Assembly (NCBI GenBank): GCA_965153455.1
Contig: OZ234495.1
Location: 16,736,875 to 16,800,874 of the forward strand
Direction: 5' to 3'
Origin: Sphagnum compactum
Taxonomy: Eukaryota > Bryophyta > Sphagnopsida > Sphagnales
DNA length: 64,000 nt
Positions 1 to 12,600 of the stretch are shown here, one piece after another. Position 1 is the stretch's first letter, and each line of letters opens with the position of its first letter. The notes beneath the pieces were generated by a model. It saw nothing but the letters and a program-made list of their open reading frames with translations, searched no databases and was not told the DNA's origin. The position numbers and the translations under genes were made by a program.

Positions 1-57
1 AAAATGTTGTAGCTGCAAAACACTTTGTAATAGAAACAAAGTGCAATACTATTGTTG

Positions 58-3000
58 CTATTGCTCAACATCAACTCTTATTGCTGTTGTTGTGGGTGTT
101 GTTGGTGTTGTCATCAATGTTTTTGTTGACATTGTTGTTGTTGTCGTTGTCGTTGGTGTTGATGATGTTGTGGATGTTGTTGGTCTTCGACTCCAAAGAA
201 ACTCTGCAACAACTTCTTTAACCAACTCCTTAAAAATTCGACGCTCAAGTTCAAGTCCAACTTCCATGACATCAACAGTGAATTCGGACCAGCTTTGTTG
301 TAGCTTTGCTCCAATGTCTTTGCGCACAACCGTCTGAACTGTGTGGTGAACATCATCATCGAATTGTGCACATGGAATCCGTCGTAACTCGTCCCACACT
401 TCTTTCACAAAGCTCCGCACCATTGCTGGTTCTTGGACCGAAACCACCAGCTGCTGCTGCTGCTGCTGCTGCTGCTCCTGATGTTGATGCTGTTGAGCAA
501 AGATGGTTGTCCATGGTACATCCTGGTTCAAGAACAGCGGGAGTTTCCTTGACGTGATTTCATTGAAAGCATCCAAAAGCAAGCGTCTGTCAAGAATCTC
601 TTTCTTCTTCTTCTTCTTTCTCTTTTTTTCTTTGCTCGAATGTTCCTCCTCGTGTTTACAACATCCTTGTTGGTTGTTGCTCATGTTGTGCTCTTGCTTT
701 CTTCTTTGCCATTGCTGCTCTAAGCGAATAAGCATTGCAGGATCGATACTAATTGTAGTATTACTAGTATCAGGTGTAGTGTACACCAAGGGGACAATGA
801 CAACGGGGTGCTGCTGCTGCGTTGATATTTCTGGTAAAAAAACCTCCTTTGTGATGAGCTGATCTGGTACGACTACAAGTGAGTCATGGACAAATTGCCA
901 ATCATCTTCTTTGTTCTTCAGTGACATTCCTATAATACTTCTGCTTGTCGTCGAGGCTGAGCTAGTCGTGTTCTTACTGTCAAATGGGAGCACCTCAATG
1001 TTGTCATTGTCATCCTCCACATCTTTAGAGGTCTTGACTGGTCTAAGGAGGAGCTGTTGTTGTTGTTGCCGCCGCTGCTGTTGACTGGAATCAATCTCGA
1101 AACACAACTTCTTCCTCACTGTTACTGGGGCAGCAGCAGCCGTTGCAGCAAGCTCTTCTTCTACGTCAACATTATCGACCAAACTTGTTAATTTTTTGTT
1201 GTTTCTCTCCAATGCATCATCTGACAAAACTGTAAGAAAACAACACCAGACATGTACAGGTCATCACAAATTTGTCGCTGAAACCCACCATTTGTTCCTG
1301 AAATTCACTGTTTGTTTTAGTGCAAGATCGGATAACTGACACACTCGTTTCCAATGATTCTTGTATGGAGAATTGAAGGTTGCAAGAAATTGTATGTATG
1401 TTTTGAGATGCGTACCTTCAAGGTTGATACCAGGCGTGGTGCAACTTTGTGGACTAGGTATTAGTTCCTCATCCTCAAAGGCCGTGTTGTTAAGCACAGA
1501 AACAGGGCTTGGTTGCTCCATTGTTGCACCGACTGTAGGCAGGTTCTCACTCAACTCAAATTTTTTGATCAGAAAATTGGGTGGTTTTTTTTGCAACCTG
1601 AAGTCCCCTTCCTCATCAACGGTTGCTGGCTTGTCTTTCACCACTTCTGCACTTGCCATCTGCCAACAGTTTTTGTGTCAACTTCTAGCTCCAACAGTAG
1701 TTAGATGGCTTAGGGTTTTTGAAAAATGCAAGAGATTCCTGCAAAACTCACTAAAAAAATAGATCGAAGGTTTTGGTACTAGAGTCCAAATTCAGGGGGA
1801 AATCAAAATCTCACCTCCGATTCTCGAGATTTGTGGGATGATCTCATGTTGCTTGACACACTGAGAACAACGTTCTCTGGATTCAGGGAGCAATCTCCAG
1901 TGTGATCCAAAGCTTCACCTTCAATGATTCGCACTGTCACAGTTGCTGCTGCATTCGCTGATTCCTGAACCCATGATTGACATGTCGCATCCATCCCAGT
2001 ATCCTCTTCTTCTCCCATGACTGCAACAAAAGAAAACACATATCTCTGGAGGGTCTTAGTTTTTCATTGTGGATTCTTTGGTGGTAAAACGACATCCACT
2101 CCTTGACAACCCATTGGTGTCAAGCAAGCTATCTTAGATCATTCAACTAGATTTCAAACTCATCAAAAGCACAAAGACGGAAAAGCTCCAGTAGGGTTAA
2201 TGCACAATAGACATACCTGTGTTGGTAAAGAGCTTCGATGGTGTTTGCTTCTTGAGAAACTTTTGGGCCATGGTGTTGTTGCTGGGTGTCTTGGATGGTT
2301 TGATTTTGTTACTTGCCAACTCTACAAAAGCTCCTGAACTTCTTTGTGACTTTCTTGCAGTATTATCCAGGATCCTGGTCTTGAGCTTCGCATCTGCTGA
2401 AGGTGATTTTCCTGACCTTGACGTGTTAGGGTCCAAACTGTCAGTTTTTCCCTTCTTTAAGGACTCTTTCAACTTGGGTGTCTTTGATGATGATGGTCCC
2501 AGTCTTCCAAGCTTACATTCTTCATGCTCCTTGAGCAGAGAAAGATTTCCTTGCAAACTTTTCTTCTCTCCCATTCTAGTACTCCCACTTCCAAATGCAC
2601 AGCGGTGGTATTGTGACCTTGATTTTGTGGAGTTGTTGGGTGGTTCCCTTGCTGGAGATTTCATGGTTGCAGTGGTGGTACTACTACTACTACTACTATA
2701 TGAAGGAGCTAACAACTGGAGAGGAGATTGTTGTCGGTTCATATATTGTCCACCTTTCAAGGTTTCATTGTTGGTTCTGACTTGTGCTCTCCTAGGCTTC
2801 CTTTGAGCATTCTTGATGCCCCCCCCACTGCAAGAGACAACATCCCAGATACACATCATTACATCAATACTGCACACAACCCCAACAATCTTCAAGAAAA
2901 AAAGAATCTCTCCAAAATGGATACTTATGCTGACAAAGAAGAAGAAGAGTTAAGAAAGTTATGTACCCATTCTCGCTTTCAGCACCAGGAGTGCTGGTGG

Positions 3001-5232
3001 GTGGTGACATAAGTTTTGGAGCTTGACACAATGATCCAACTTTTGTCTTGATCGGCTTCATCGTAACAATCGAAGAGCGATGATCATTTCTTTTTTTAAA
3101 TACAGTTTGTGAATCCGTTTCCAACAATGAAACCAGCTCGATTTTCTGGGGTTCTACTTCATCACCTTGTGTAATCATCTCCTCATGAGTTCTTGTGTTT
3201 GAATTTGCCAAGTAATACTCATGGGACCCAAGAAGTCTGGGAGTCTCTTGGTGTTCATGCTTTGCCTGATGATAGTCCTCATTGTTCAAAATTGTGATTG
3301 TAAGCTTTGATGAAATAGGAGTTTGCTGGTTGTTTGATTCCTGACAGTGTGGCTGCAGATATGATTCTGTCGGTGGCATAGTCGGGTCTGATCTGGAGTT
3401 GAGTCCCTGGACCTGCTTGTGATTCGGTGAGTGTAGTAGACCCTTCAGCTGCATGGCCTCCAGGATTTGCTTAAGTGTCTTGCGTTCTTGAACTGAGTTC
3501 CTTAATCTAAGCTGGCGCACGCGTTGAGCCATGTCACCATATAGTGGTTCCTGTCTGGTGACAAAATCCAGCTTCTGTACAGCTGCTGTGTTTTCTTCTG
3601 AGAATTGTTTGCCAGTTTGTGGTATATTGCCACTCTTCATGGCATTATTATTGATGGCATCTTGCTGTTTGAACAGCAGAGGTGGCATCCCTTCCATAAA
3701 CTTTGGCGACTGACAAGATGCAGATTTCGATCTCACCTCATGATGAGCTTCACATCCATGCCTGTCCTTTCGCTCTTGCATTATCTGAGCTTCACATGTG
3801 TGCCCGTCTCTTTGTTCTTGCATCATCTGAGCTTCACATGCATGCCTGTCCCTTCGCTCTTGCACCATCTGAGCTTCACATGGATGCCTGTCCCTTCGCT
3901 CTTGCATCATCTGAGCTTCACACATGTGTCTGTCCCTATGCTCTTGCATCTGAGCTTCATGGCAACTCCCTGATCCTCTTGTATTGCACATCTGACTGGA
4001 TTCATCTGATACTCTTGTTAGTGGCAACACAGCCAAACCGAGTGGTGGGCTTGGCTGGTTCGGCAGCTGCACCTCTCGAGGTGGTGTTCGGCAGAAAAGA
4101 GATTTTTGTGGAGGTGTCTTCTTCTGTTGTTCAAAATTTGGAAGCTTATCAAGCCCCATCAGCCTTGCCACCACATTGTTTTCCTGATGATCACCACCAC
4201 CTCCCACACTGAAAGAGCTGCTCTTTTGACCAACATTGTCACTGCGATTACCAGAGTGCCCAGGAGATGATGATGCTGCTGTTACTGCTGCTTCACGAGC
4301 AAGGACATCTTTGCATCCCTCAACAGCAAAAGGATGACCTCCATCTCTACCTTGCTGAGAAGATCGGAGCACATCCGTGAAACCAAACCCTGGTGTCCAA
4401 TGGTCACCTCTGACCTCCTCCTTCGTCAAGCAATGACAATTGTCAAGTGGCATATGTGGTGGTTGTGAACCTTGGGCATTGACAGTCATTTTGTGGCGGT
4501 TTCTGCTTGAGGCAGATATTGAAGGTCCATCATCCAATTCCACAGTTAGCCTTGATACCTCTTTCGGTTTCAAGGACCTCCATAGATTTGAGAGTTTGTT
4601 GTCATTTGCAAGCATAGTCAGATCCTTGTCCATCGAATCCAACAAAAACTGCACCTGACATCCCTCATCAATATATACATCTGCTGAACCAATTCTCGTC
4701 TCAGCAGAACACAAGTATGGTAAGTCCGAATGAGCCATCAGCTCATGTTGTTGTTGTGGTGCTGCTCTTCTTCCTTCACAGAGGAGGAGATCTGATTCAT
4801 CACTTCCGGATCCAGTGACTAAGGTGCTTGATTTCTTCAAATGGCCAAAAGCAAAAGAAACCTGATTCATAAGGACTGGTGCAAGCAGCAGCTCTGCGTC
4901 ACAATCCTTGGTACTATTCTTCTTCTCTAGAGGCACACTTGACCACTGCCTGTGTTGTAATGATTCACACAAAACATCCTTGACTTCCAGAGCTTCCAGA
5001 TTCAAAGATTGTTTGTTTTCACCACCAAGCATTTCATCCAAGGAAGCTCCGAGCTGACGAGGTCCAGATAGTTTTGGGTTTTGCGATTGTGCAGTCAGTG
5101 AAGATGGACTCGGCAGTGCTGCTCCTTTTGCCACAAAAGCTGATGATGGAGGAGGAGGAGGAGGAGGAGGAGGAGGAGGAGGAGGGGGAGGGACATTCTC
5201 TTGGATGTAAAAAGAGAGACGTGGCTTCGTAA

Positions 5233-5266
<34 letters not shown>

Positions 5267-6092
5267 TTGTACATGTTTTACAACTTCCTCATCTACATTC
5301 AATCTATCATAGCTATCTCCATTTCTGGAAAGAGAGTTGATCTTCTCCACAGATGTCCATTTGTTGCTGGTGGTTTCCCAGCTCTGGATTCCTCTTCTTG
5401 TGTTGTCTTCCATGACTGTTGGCTTCAGCTGCTCCTCAAGAGTGTCCACTGATGTCCTCCGCTGACTACTGTCCATTGCCTACAGAAACAATGATGACAA
5501 AAGTGTGAGAGGAACAAGGGAAAAAGCTCCAAAGACCTCCGGACTTGCTTGGTTGCGTGGTATTGCTTGCTTTCAAAGAAGACTGATGGAAAAACACATG
5601 CACAAACAAGATCCAGAAGAAGAAGAAGAAGAAGAAGAAGAAGACCACTGTGAGAAAACAGAAAGTATGATTACCATGTCATATGCAGGATTGGAGCGGA
5701 GTTCATGGTATGGCTTTCCAGAAGCAGTTGGCATGATTTGCGCTGGTTCAAACAAGAAAGAAAAGAAAAATTCACAGAGATCAGTTTTTTGTTCAACTGT
5801 AGAATCTCTCACCTACACACACCCACATTTTCCATTTTGCCAAAGGGAGGATTTTTGTGGAATTCGATCAGAGTGTGTGACAGACAGACAAACGGAAAGA
5901 CAGACATAGGAAGTTGGGGGACAAACCATGCAGATTGGGATTGCATCTGGAGCTATAGCGTTGGGCAGTGAGGGCAGGATGACGATCAAAGATCTGGAGT
6001 ATTCCTGTCATGCAACCCATGTCCTTGTGAAACACCCTCTGATGGTCCTCAGAGAGAACATCCATGAAGCTTGCTGGTGATGTCGTCGGCAT
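58..6092 (-). CDS. TRM/LONGIFOLIA-like microtubule-associated protein (DUF4378), complete, 7 exons
   Basis: Exons, in gene order: 6092-5927, 5742-5675, 5479-2967, 2827-2217, 2020-1815, 1659-1416, 1229-58. All introns have GT..AG ends, the phases join without a break, and the sum is 4,980 nt (about 1,659 residues plus TAG). Motifs seen: MGCMTGILQIFDRH near residues 25-38, VARLMGLDKLP near 515-525, EQPSPVSVLN near 1236-1245, and a C-terminal DUF4378-type block (KEVWDELRRI ... FKELVKEVVAEF). This order is typical of plant TRM/LONGIFOLIA proteins, which bind cortical microtubules, recruit TON1/PP2A complexes and promote cell elongation. The protein is longer than Arabidopsis LONGIFOLIA proteins (about 900-1,000 residues) because of low-complexity inserts: poly-Pro, poly-Thr, poly-Gln and a 14-residue Cys/His repeat. 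The ATG at 6092 was chosen as the first one ahead of the N-terminal motif; the ATG at 6065 is an alternative. Family is confident; the exact role is inferred. Confidence 0.9.
3755..3970 (-). repeat. Coding minisatellite, 42-bp unit, in exon 3 of the TRM-like gene
   Basis: About five head-to-tail copies encode a 14-residue unit of the form CEAQMMQERRDRHx (roughly residues 582-655). Each copy has one Cys and one His at fixed spacing and is otherwise charged and helix-prone. The first copy is 13 residues and the copies differ by a few substitutions. All length changes keep the reading frame. I know of no such repeat in other TRM proteins. Confidence 0.85.
5148..5193 (-). repeat. GGA/TCC microsatellite coding for poly-proline
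   Basis: A (GGA)n tract on the plus strand reads as a run of about 16 prolines in exon 3 of the TRM-like gene. It lies next to a (TAG)n tract at about 5228-5265 that reads as poly-threonine. Both are in frame, so they are expressed if the gene model is right, and they are likely to vary in length between individuals. Confidence 0.8.
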
Positions 6093-7260
6093 GGTCTCTC
6101 AATGTATGTATATATCAAGCTCTCCTTCTTTTGCAAAGAAAGGAAAGGAGAAGGAGAAGACGACAATGAACCGGGTGCAAGCAAACACATACCCAACCAC
6201 CCAACAACCCCCACTTTTCAAGCTCAGCTCTCTGCTCTTTCTGAATCATCACATTCTGCACAGTATTGCATCGGTCAGAAAAACACCCAAAACTCAGAAA
6301 AGCTCTGCAATACGAGACCAGAATTTGCGAGCTCACCCAAGCTGAATAAGGTGCACAAGCTCTTGGTAGAATCTGAAGAAGACTGTAAATTGCATTCTGC
6401 TTCTGACAAGAGCTCCTCCTGCTGCTGCTGCTGCTTTTTTCCGTGTTGCTGCTGCGCTCTCAGTAGAGTTGTTATTGCTGGGTCTAAAGGCTCTAAACTG
6501 GACTCCACTGCCAGTTGCTGCAAAGCAAGCAGAAAAGACGAAAGGGAAAAACAACAAAAGAGTTTTTCTCTTCAACGCGCTATGATCATTGCCGCGCATC
6601 TCCTCTCATCTTCTTTCATCTCTCGCAGACCACTAGGCTGTGAACAATATCAACAAGCCAACTACATCCTCCATATCTTTCAGCATTACCAACTCCTCCT
6701 TCTCCTCCTCCAGCAGCAGACACACCAATCTCTCATCCTACCTCCACCCTTCTTGTTCTTGTTCTTGTTCTCGCCGAACAATGCAGCAAACCAGTGTTAT
6801 GAGCGAGCGAGCGAGCGAGTCCCAAGTGTAGTTCATAGACTTTGCTGCGAACTACATTTCTATAAGACTGCAAACCCACACCCAAAACAAAACACAGGAA
6901 AGCAAACCGACCACCGAAGCAACCACCAAAAGCAACAAACAAACAACTATAACACAACAAATGGATTGTAAGCCATCAGAGTTCACATCTTTTTATGCGA
7001 GCTTGCTTTTGTACACACACAAACTCGGCAAAGGCCGCTATTTTTTGGGCTCCGCTCTTGAAGAAGAAGAAGCAGCAGAGAATTGATGTTCCTCGACGAC
7101 GACGACTCAAACAGCGGCAATGGAGTTGGGAGAAGAGAAGAGGAGGGAGAAGAAGACAAGCGCAACAGCGCACAAGACAAAGAGAGAAGAAGAGAGAAGG
7201 AAAAAAGGGAAACAGAAAGAGAAGAGGAGGGAAAAACAAAACCCAAAAAATAAATGTCGT
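6093..7260. other. Upstream region or leader of the TRM-like gene; no supported gene
   Basis: This stretch is rich in polypurine/polypyrimidine and CTG/CTC low-complexity sequence. It contains several open frames on both strands (the longest on the plus strand, 6102-6971), but their translations are simple-sequence and lack domains. It probably holds the promoter and 5' leader of the minus-strand TRM-like gene. A TATATA element lies at about 6108-6114, directly next to the chosen ATG and too close to be a TATA box for it. Confidence 0.4.
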
Positions 7261-7600
7261 AACTCCACCCTCATCCATTCATCCATGGACTCCTGCACCC
7301 TCATTCATCCACCATCCATCCAAAGCATGCATGTACTCCTCACTCTAACATTCATCCACCCATTCATCCGTGGACTCCTCATTTTTTTACCCCTTAAACA
7401 TTCATCCATTCCTTGGATTCATCCGTTGGATTCCCTTTTTTTCTTTTCCACCCTCTCATTCCTTTTGGACTCATTACTCCACCCCTTCCTTATTCACATT
7501 CATTCATCTATGGACTCCTTACTTGCACCCCTCTTTTATTCATCCATTTATTCATTCATCCATCCATCAATTCATCTGTCGACTCCTTGACTCTTGAGTC
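7261..7600. repeat. Degenerate repeat with core ATTCATCCATGGACTCC
   Basis: Four to five irregularly spaced copies of a core resembling ATTCATCYRTGGACTCCT are embedded in CATC-rich sequence. Open frames here are by-products of the repeat. From about 7601 to 8892 the sequence becomes AT-rich with many homopolymer runs and I see no gene. Confidence 0.5.
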
Positions 7601-8892
7601 TCAAACTGAAACTTTTGTTTTTAGAAGGCCGGGCAATTTTGGAACAATTTTTTTAATTTCGGCATTTGGTTTTTTGAAATTTTCAACAAATAATGGTTAT
7701 AAAAATAAATAAATACATTTTTTTGAATGTTTTTTTTAATGGGACAATCTAATGTGTGTACATAGTCTCAATCTTAAGTTGTTGAACTTTTAAGGTCTAC
7801 AATTCAAACAGACAGTTGGAAAATTGCAATTTTTAAATTTTATATTAATTATAATTTTTCTTGACACAAGTAATAAATAAAATTTCAAAGAATTAACAAA
7901 ATAAATAATAATTTAATTTTTGCAGAAACCGTTGATGTACTACAATAATTAATTGACTTTTCGTTTGTGAGAAAGACCATAGTTTGTTTGTTTATGTTGT
8001 TGGTGGGGGGCATGGGATTAGAATGCTTTCTAAGTGCTTTTGTTGATGTATTTGAAAAACAAAAATTAAAAATTAGCTTAATATCACAATGTTGATGACA
8101 GTGTTGGGATTTCTTTTTTTTGAATTAAAAAAATTTGGAAAAAGAAAAAGAAAAAGAAAAATGGGATCAAGCATTTATGGCAAAACAGGGATCCACAAAA
8201 CCCTTCTTTTTTTTCAATTTGTTAAGGCTGCATTTACAAGTATTACACCACACTTTTTTTTTTACTTACTACCAACAAAAAAAAATCTTCGAAAACTAAA
8301 TAATCCACACTAAGCTTTTAAAACTTGAGCAAGAGATTAGGAGGGGAAAATTAATAATAATAAATTAATAATAATAGGGAAAAAAAGACACAAAGACCCC
8401 ATAATTGAAAGTCCAAACCAAACCCATTTCGGTACAACAAAAAAAAAAAAAAAACCCCAAAAAAAATTTAATAAAAAAACTATCATATCTTTGTGCTCAA
8501 GTATAGTACATTTTTTCTGACAGAAATGTTTTTAAAAAGTAAAAAAAAGGTAAAAAAAAAAAGGACTGGGGAATTATGACAACTGGAACACTCGTAAAAA
8601 AAAGATCACTTATTACATTCTGACTTGGGGAAGTGGTATAATAACCATGCAGATACCCCCCAACTACTACTTGGGGGCAAAGCAAAGCGGCAACAACAAC
8701 AACTACCGAAAGAAACCCTATTCATCAACATGGAACATTGAATGATTTGGGATTGTTGTTGCGGGTTCCACAACTCAACTCTTTGATTGCTTTGCGAGCT
8801 TTGCTTGTGCCTTTTGAACTCGTACATGGAAAGCAAAGGAAAGCACCCCCAATAGTTATATACTAACCATGTACATGTATCTATATATATAC

Positions 8893-9640
8893 TATACACC
8901 TAATATCCACCAAAAAACACCCTAACCCTAATTAGGTATTAACATGTTAACTAACCACTTTATATTCCCTACCTTTTACATACTTGTGATACTTATTAGC
9001 CACTAACATGATGGGTAGTTAGTTAGGTAATTAGTTAATTAGTTAGTAGTTACCTAGGTAGTGTGAAGTGGGAAAAGTAGGTGGGTTTATTGGATGGGTT
9101 GGTAACCCAGTTGTTGTTCATCCATTGTGGTAGTATACACCTAATATCCACCAAAAAAATCCTAACCCTAATTAGGTATCTACATGTGAACTAACCACTT
9201 TATATTCCCTAGCTTTTACATACTTGTGATACTTACTAGCCACTAACATGATGGGTAGTTAGTTAGGTAATTAGTTAGTTAGTTAGTTAGTTAGTAGTTA
9301 CCTAGGTAGTGTGAAGTGGGGAAAGTAGTAGGTGGGTTTATTGGATTGGTTGGTAACCCAGTTGTTGTTCATCCATTGTGGTAGTATACACCTAATATCC
9401 ACCAAAATCCCCTAACCCTAATTAGGTATCTACATGTGAACTAACCACTTTATATTCCCTACCTTTTACATACTTGTGATACTTATTAGCCACTAACATG
9501 ATGGGTAGTTAGTTAGGTAATTAGTTAGTTAGTTAGTTAGTTAGTTAGTGGTTACCTAGGTAGTGTGAAGTGGGGAAAGTAGTAGGTGGGTTTATTGGAT
9601 GGGTTGGTAACCCAGTTGTGGTTCATCCATTTGTGGTTCA
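8893..9640. repeat. Tandem array of three ~245-bp units
   Basis: Three copies begin at about 8893, 9134 and 9385. Each contains, in order, TATACACCTAATATCCACC, a telomere-like CCTAACCCTAATTAGGT, a (TTAG)n tract, the palindrome TACCTAGGTA, and TTGTTCATCCATTGTGG. Copies are nearly identical apart from expansion of the TTAG tract (period 241, then about 251), which implies recent duplication. No open frame of note runs through the unit. Confidence 0.9.
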
Positions 9641-12600
9641 TCCATAACTGAACCCCGTAAGTTCTCAACGGATGGTTCCAGTACGTAACAACGTAATCTT
9701 GCTGGTGTGGATTATTCTGGGACATCCGATCTCAACAACACAAACATCTGAGCCGTTAAAAAAATCGATCAATCGACACAAAATCAAATGGACGCCATTT
9801 TATTTTTTCTTTAACACAAGATTGTAATCTGCCAACTCAGGACATTAAATTTGTCAACTCCAGAACCATTCTAGTTCATAATATGCACAAGGCAGTGGCA
9901 GAATAATCCATGACAGCTGGTTATGTAACCATGGTTACGTATTCAACTGTAGTCCAGTTCTCACTTCAATTATTATTTATTTATTATTATTATTTATTAT
10001 TATTGAATGAAATGAAATTTTGTGAAAATATGAAGTTGATATGTTGAAAATCATTATATTATAGTAGGTTACACTCTGAATAATTTCACTACTCATATGA
10101 CAATATTAATAGTAGATGATGGAAATATATATATATATATATAATTTTAAAAAAATTAAAATGAATTTTAATTTTTTGAAAAAAAATTATTTATTTTTTT
10201 GGTCAATGTGGAAACTGACCCTAGGTTATTGTAGATAGAAGTGGTACCATGAATTTTTTAAATTATTTTTAAAGTGTAAAATAGTGGCCTTTTGGTTTTT
10301 TTTGTTTTTTGTTTTCCCTTCATATATGGTACCATGCAAATTCAAATGAAATGGCAGTTCACAATATATATATCCATTCCTCATCAAAATGTTGAACTCT
10401 AAACCCTAAACCTGAATTGAAACTTTTGACGATGGACAATTTATTTTATTTTATTTATTTTCCTTCTAATTAGTTATGTGCTAACTAATTCTACGTTGAA
10501 GATAAATTAATTGTATTTTGATAATTGAAAAATGATTTTAAAAAAAAACTCTAACCTTGCTCTACTCTTGTTTTCAAAGTGTGTGTGAGTGAAGACACAC
10601 AATTAAAACACGTTATTTGAAGGTTTTGGTTCTCGATTTTGTCCCAACCACATGGACCTTACGCTTATTTAACATTTCAAAATTAATGCTCAGTGTATAA
10701 ACTATTGGAAAATCTTGAGTTTGTCCAAATTCTTGGTCATAATTGATAGTAATAATAATGTGCCAAAATAATGAATAAGACTAAAAATAGATCTTGCACA
10801 TTTAAAATGTGTGATCCATCTTCAACACCTTATTATATAAACATATGTATAGATGGTTTAAGGAAGAAATAAATAATGTAATATTTGACATTTTAATTTC
10901 CACAAGATTTAAGGTTCAAACTTTTTTTGGACACGTCAACCATTTTGTGATTCATTTGTACAATAAACATCATATTATTTGTGAAGTGGTCATTACTAGA
11001 TTTGAATGGGGATTGAAGAAGGTGAGCATTAAAGTTCATCTTATGGATAACAAAACAAAGCTTCAATTGAACTTCTAATGTCATTGTATGTTGTGATGAA
11101 AATCCCCAATTTGGGCTAAACAAATGATATATCACTTAACAAGGGAAAAGTTAGTAACAAAGGAAAAAAATAAGGGCTTGAACTCATTTTTTCATGGAAA
11201 TCAATGATTTAATGAGTTTGCTCCCCAACTTCAATTTTCATGTGAAGGCTTTCACACTCATGAGAATGCATATGCTCATGCTTGCTTTTTTCAAACTTAG
11301 TTAGCATTGAACCAAAATTTATGTGATCTAAACATGTGTGCACAAAGGGTTTGGTTTGTATGCATGATGGCATGAGAGATCAAGAAAGTGGGAGAGACTC
11401 TACGAACTTGAGATCAAGATACTAACATGCATGAGTGATAAGCACTTGTGTGAGGGTTTAGTAAAATGTCAAAGCTCAAAGAATATTTAATTTGTGAAAG
11501 CACAAAGTGAGTGACACTTTGAATTTTGGAATGCATGAATTGAAGGCCATAAGTAAGTGCAATGAAACATCCTTTTTGTAGCCCTAGGACTTGACACAAA
11601 TTATTCTATGCACTCATTCATCATTGCAAGAGGCATGGAGATGTGGTGATGAGGTGGGTGTGAAAACTATAAAGTTCTTGCAAACTAACCCTAAATAGGT
11701 GTTGAACTATAAAGTGGAGTATCACAAAAGTGGTTTTCAAAAGTTGTAGATTGAAAGGTGTGTTCACCATGTGTTCATTGAACACATCACAAATTGTTCC
11801 AGTTCTGATAAACCTTTCAAGTTTCAAAAGTGAGGATAGGATTTTATAATTAGGTTTGAACTTTCCGATTGCTAGTTAGTATTAAAGGCATTATTTTAAT
11901 AGATACCTTTCAATAAGAGGATGAAATCCTTATCTTGTAATAATGTAAGATCCCTAAAATGTAAAACAGGAACATAGGTTTTAATGTGCATATTACTTAT
12001 GCTTGTAACATGGACGATAACTATGAATGTTAAACTAAATGATTGTGAATGGTTCTAAATGAATTTGAATAGCATGGAGGTTCTAATTGGTTTTGAATGG
12101 TTTTGAATAACATGTAGTTGAATAGTTTAAAACAATTATGTATTGTAATGGGTAAATTCTAAACTCATGAAAATTATATAGAGACTGTAATATGCTCTTC
12201 TTTAAACTTTTACCATGAAAGGTGATGAACAAAATGATTTTTACCCACATTATAACAACAAATATTATTATTATGTTAAACTTAAAAGCATGGATTTGAG
12301 TTCCCAAATTGATCATTATATGAGAGTTATATGGGTAAAGTCATTAATAAAGGTGTGTGTGTGGAAATGGCCTTAAGTATGGTAGGATTTCATGTAGATC
12401 TCAAGGGGTTGCTACATGATTCAATGTGTTGGTGTAAGAAACTAGTATTGACCCAAATGCAAATTATGAAATTATGGTTAATCAATTGAAAACAAAGGCA
12501 CCACAAAAAAAAATTAAATCATTGGATGACTATGTCCAAAATCCTTGCTTTTGAACATGATGGCCACAAGTTATAACCATCATTTTTTGTACATTCATAA

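Noticed and set aside
2219-2806. 195-codon plus-strand open frame
   Set aside because: It is the mirror of an exon of the minus-strand TRM-like gene, whose motifs and splice phases are consistent.
6102-6971. 289-codon open frame on the plus strand
   Set aside because: Composition is driven by CTC/CTG simple sequence, no domain is visible, and it lies antisense to the presumed promoter and leader of the minus-strand TRM-like gene.
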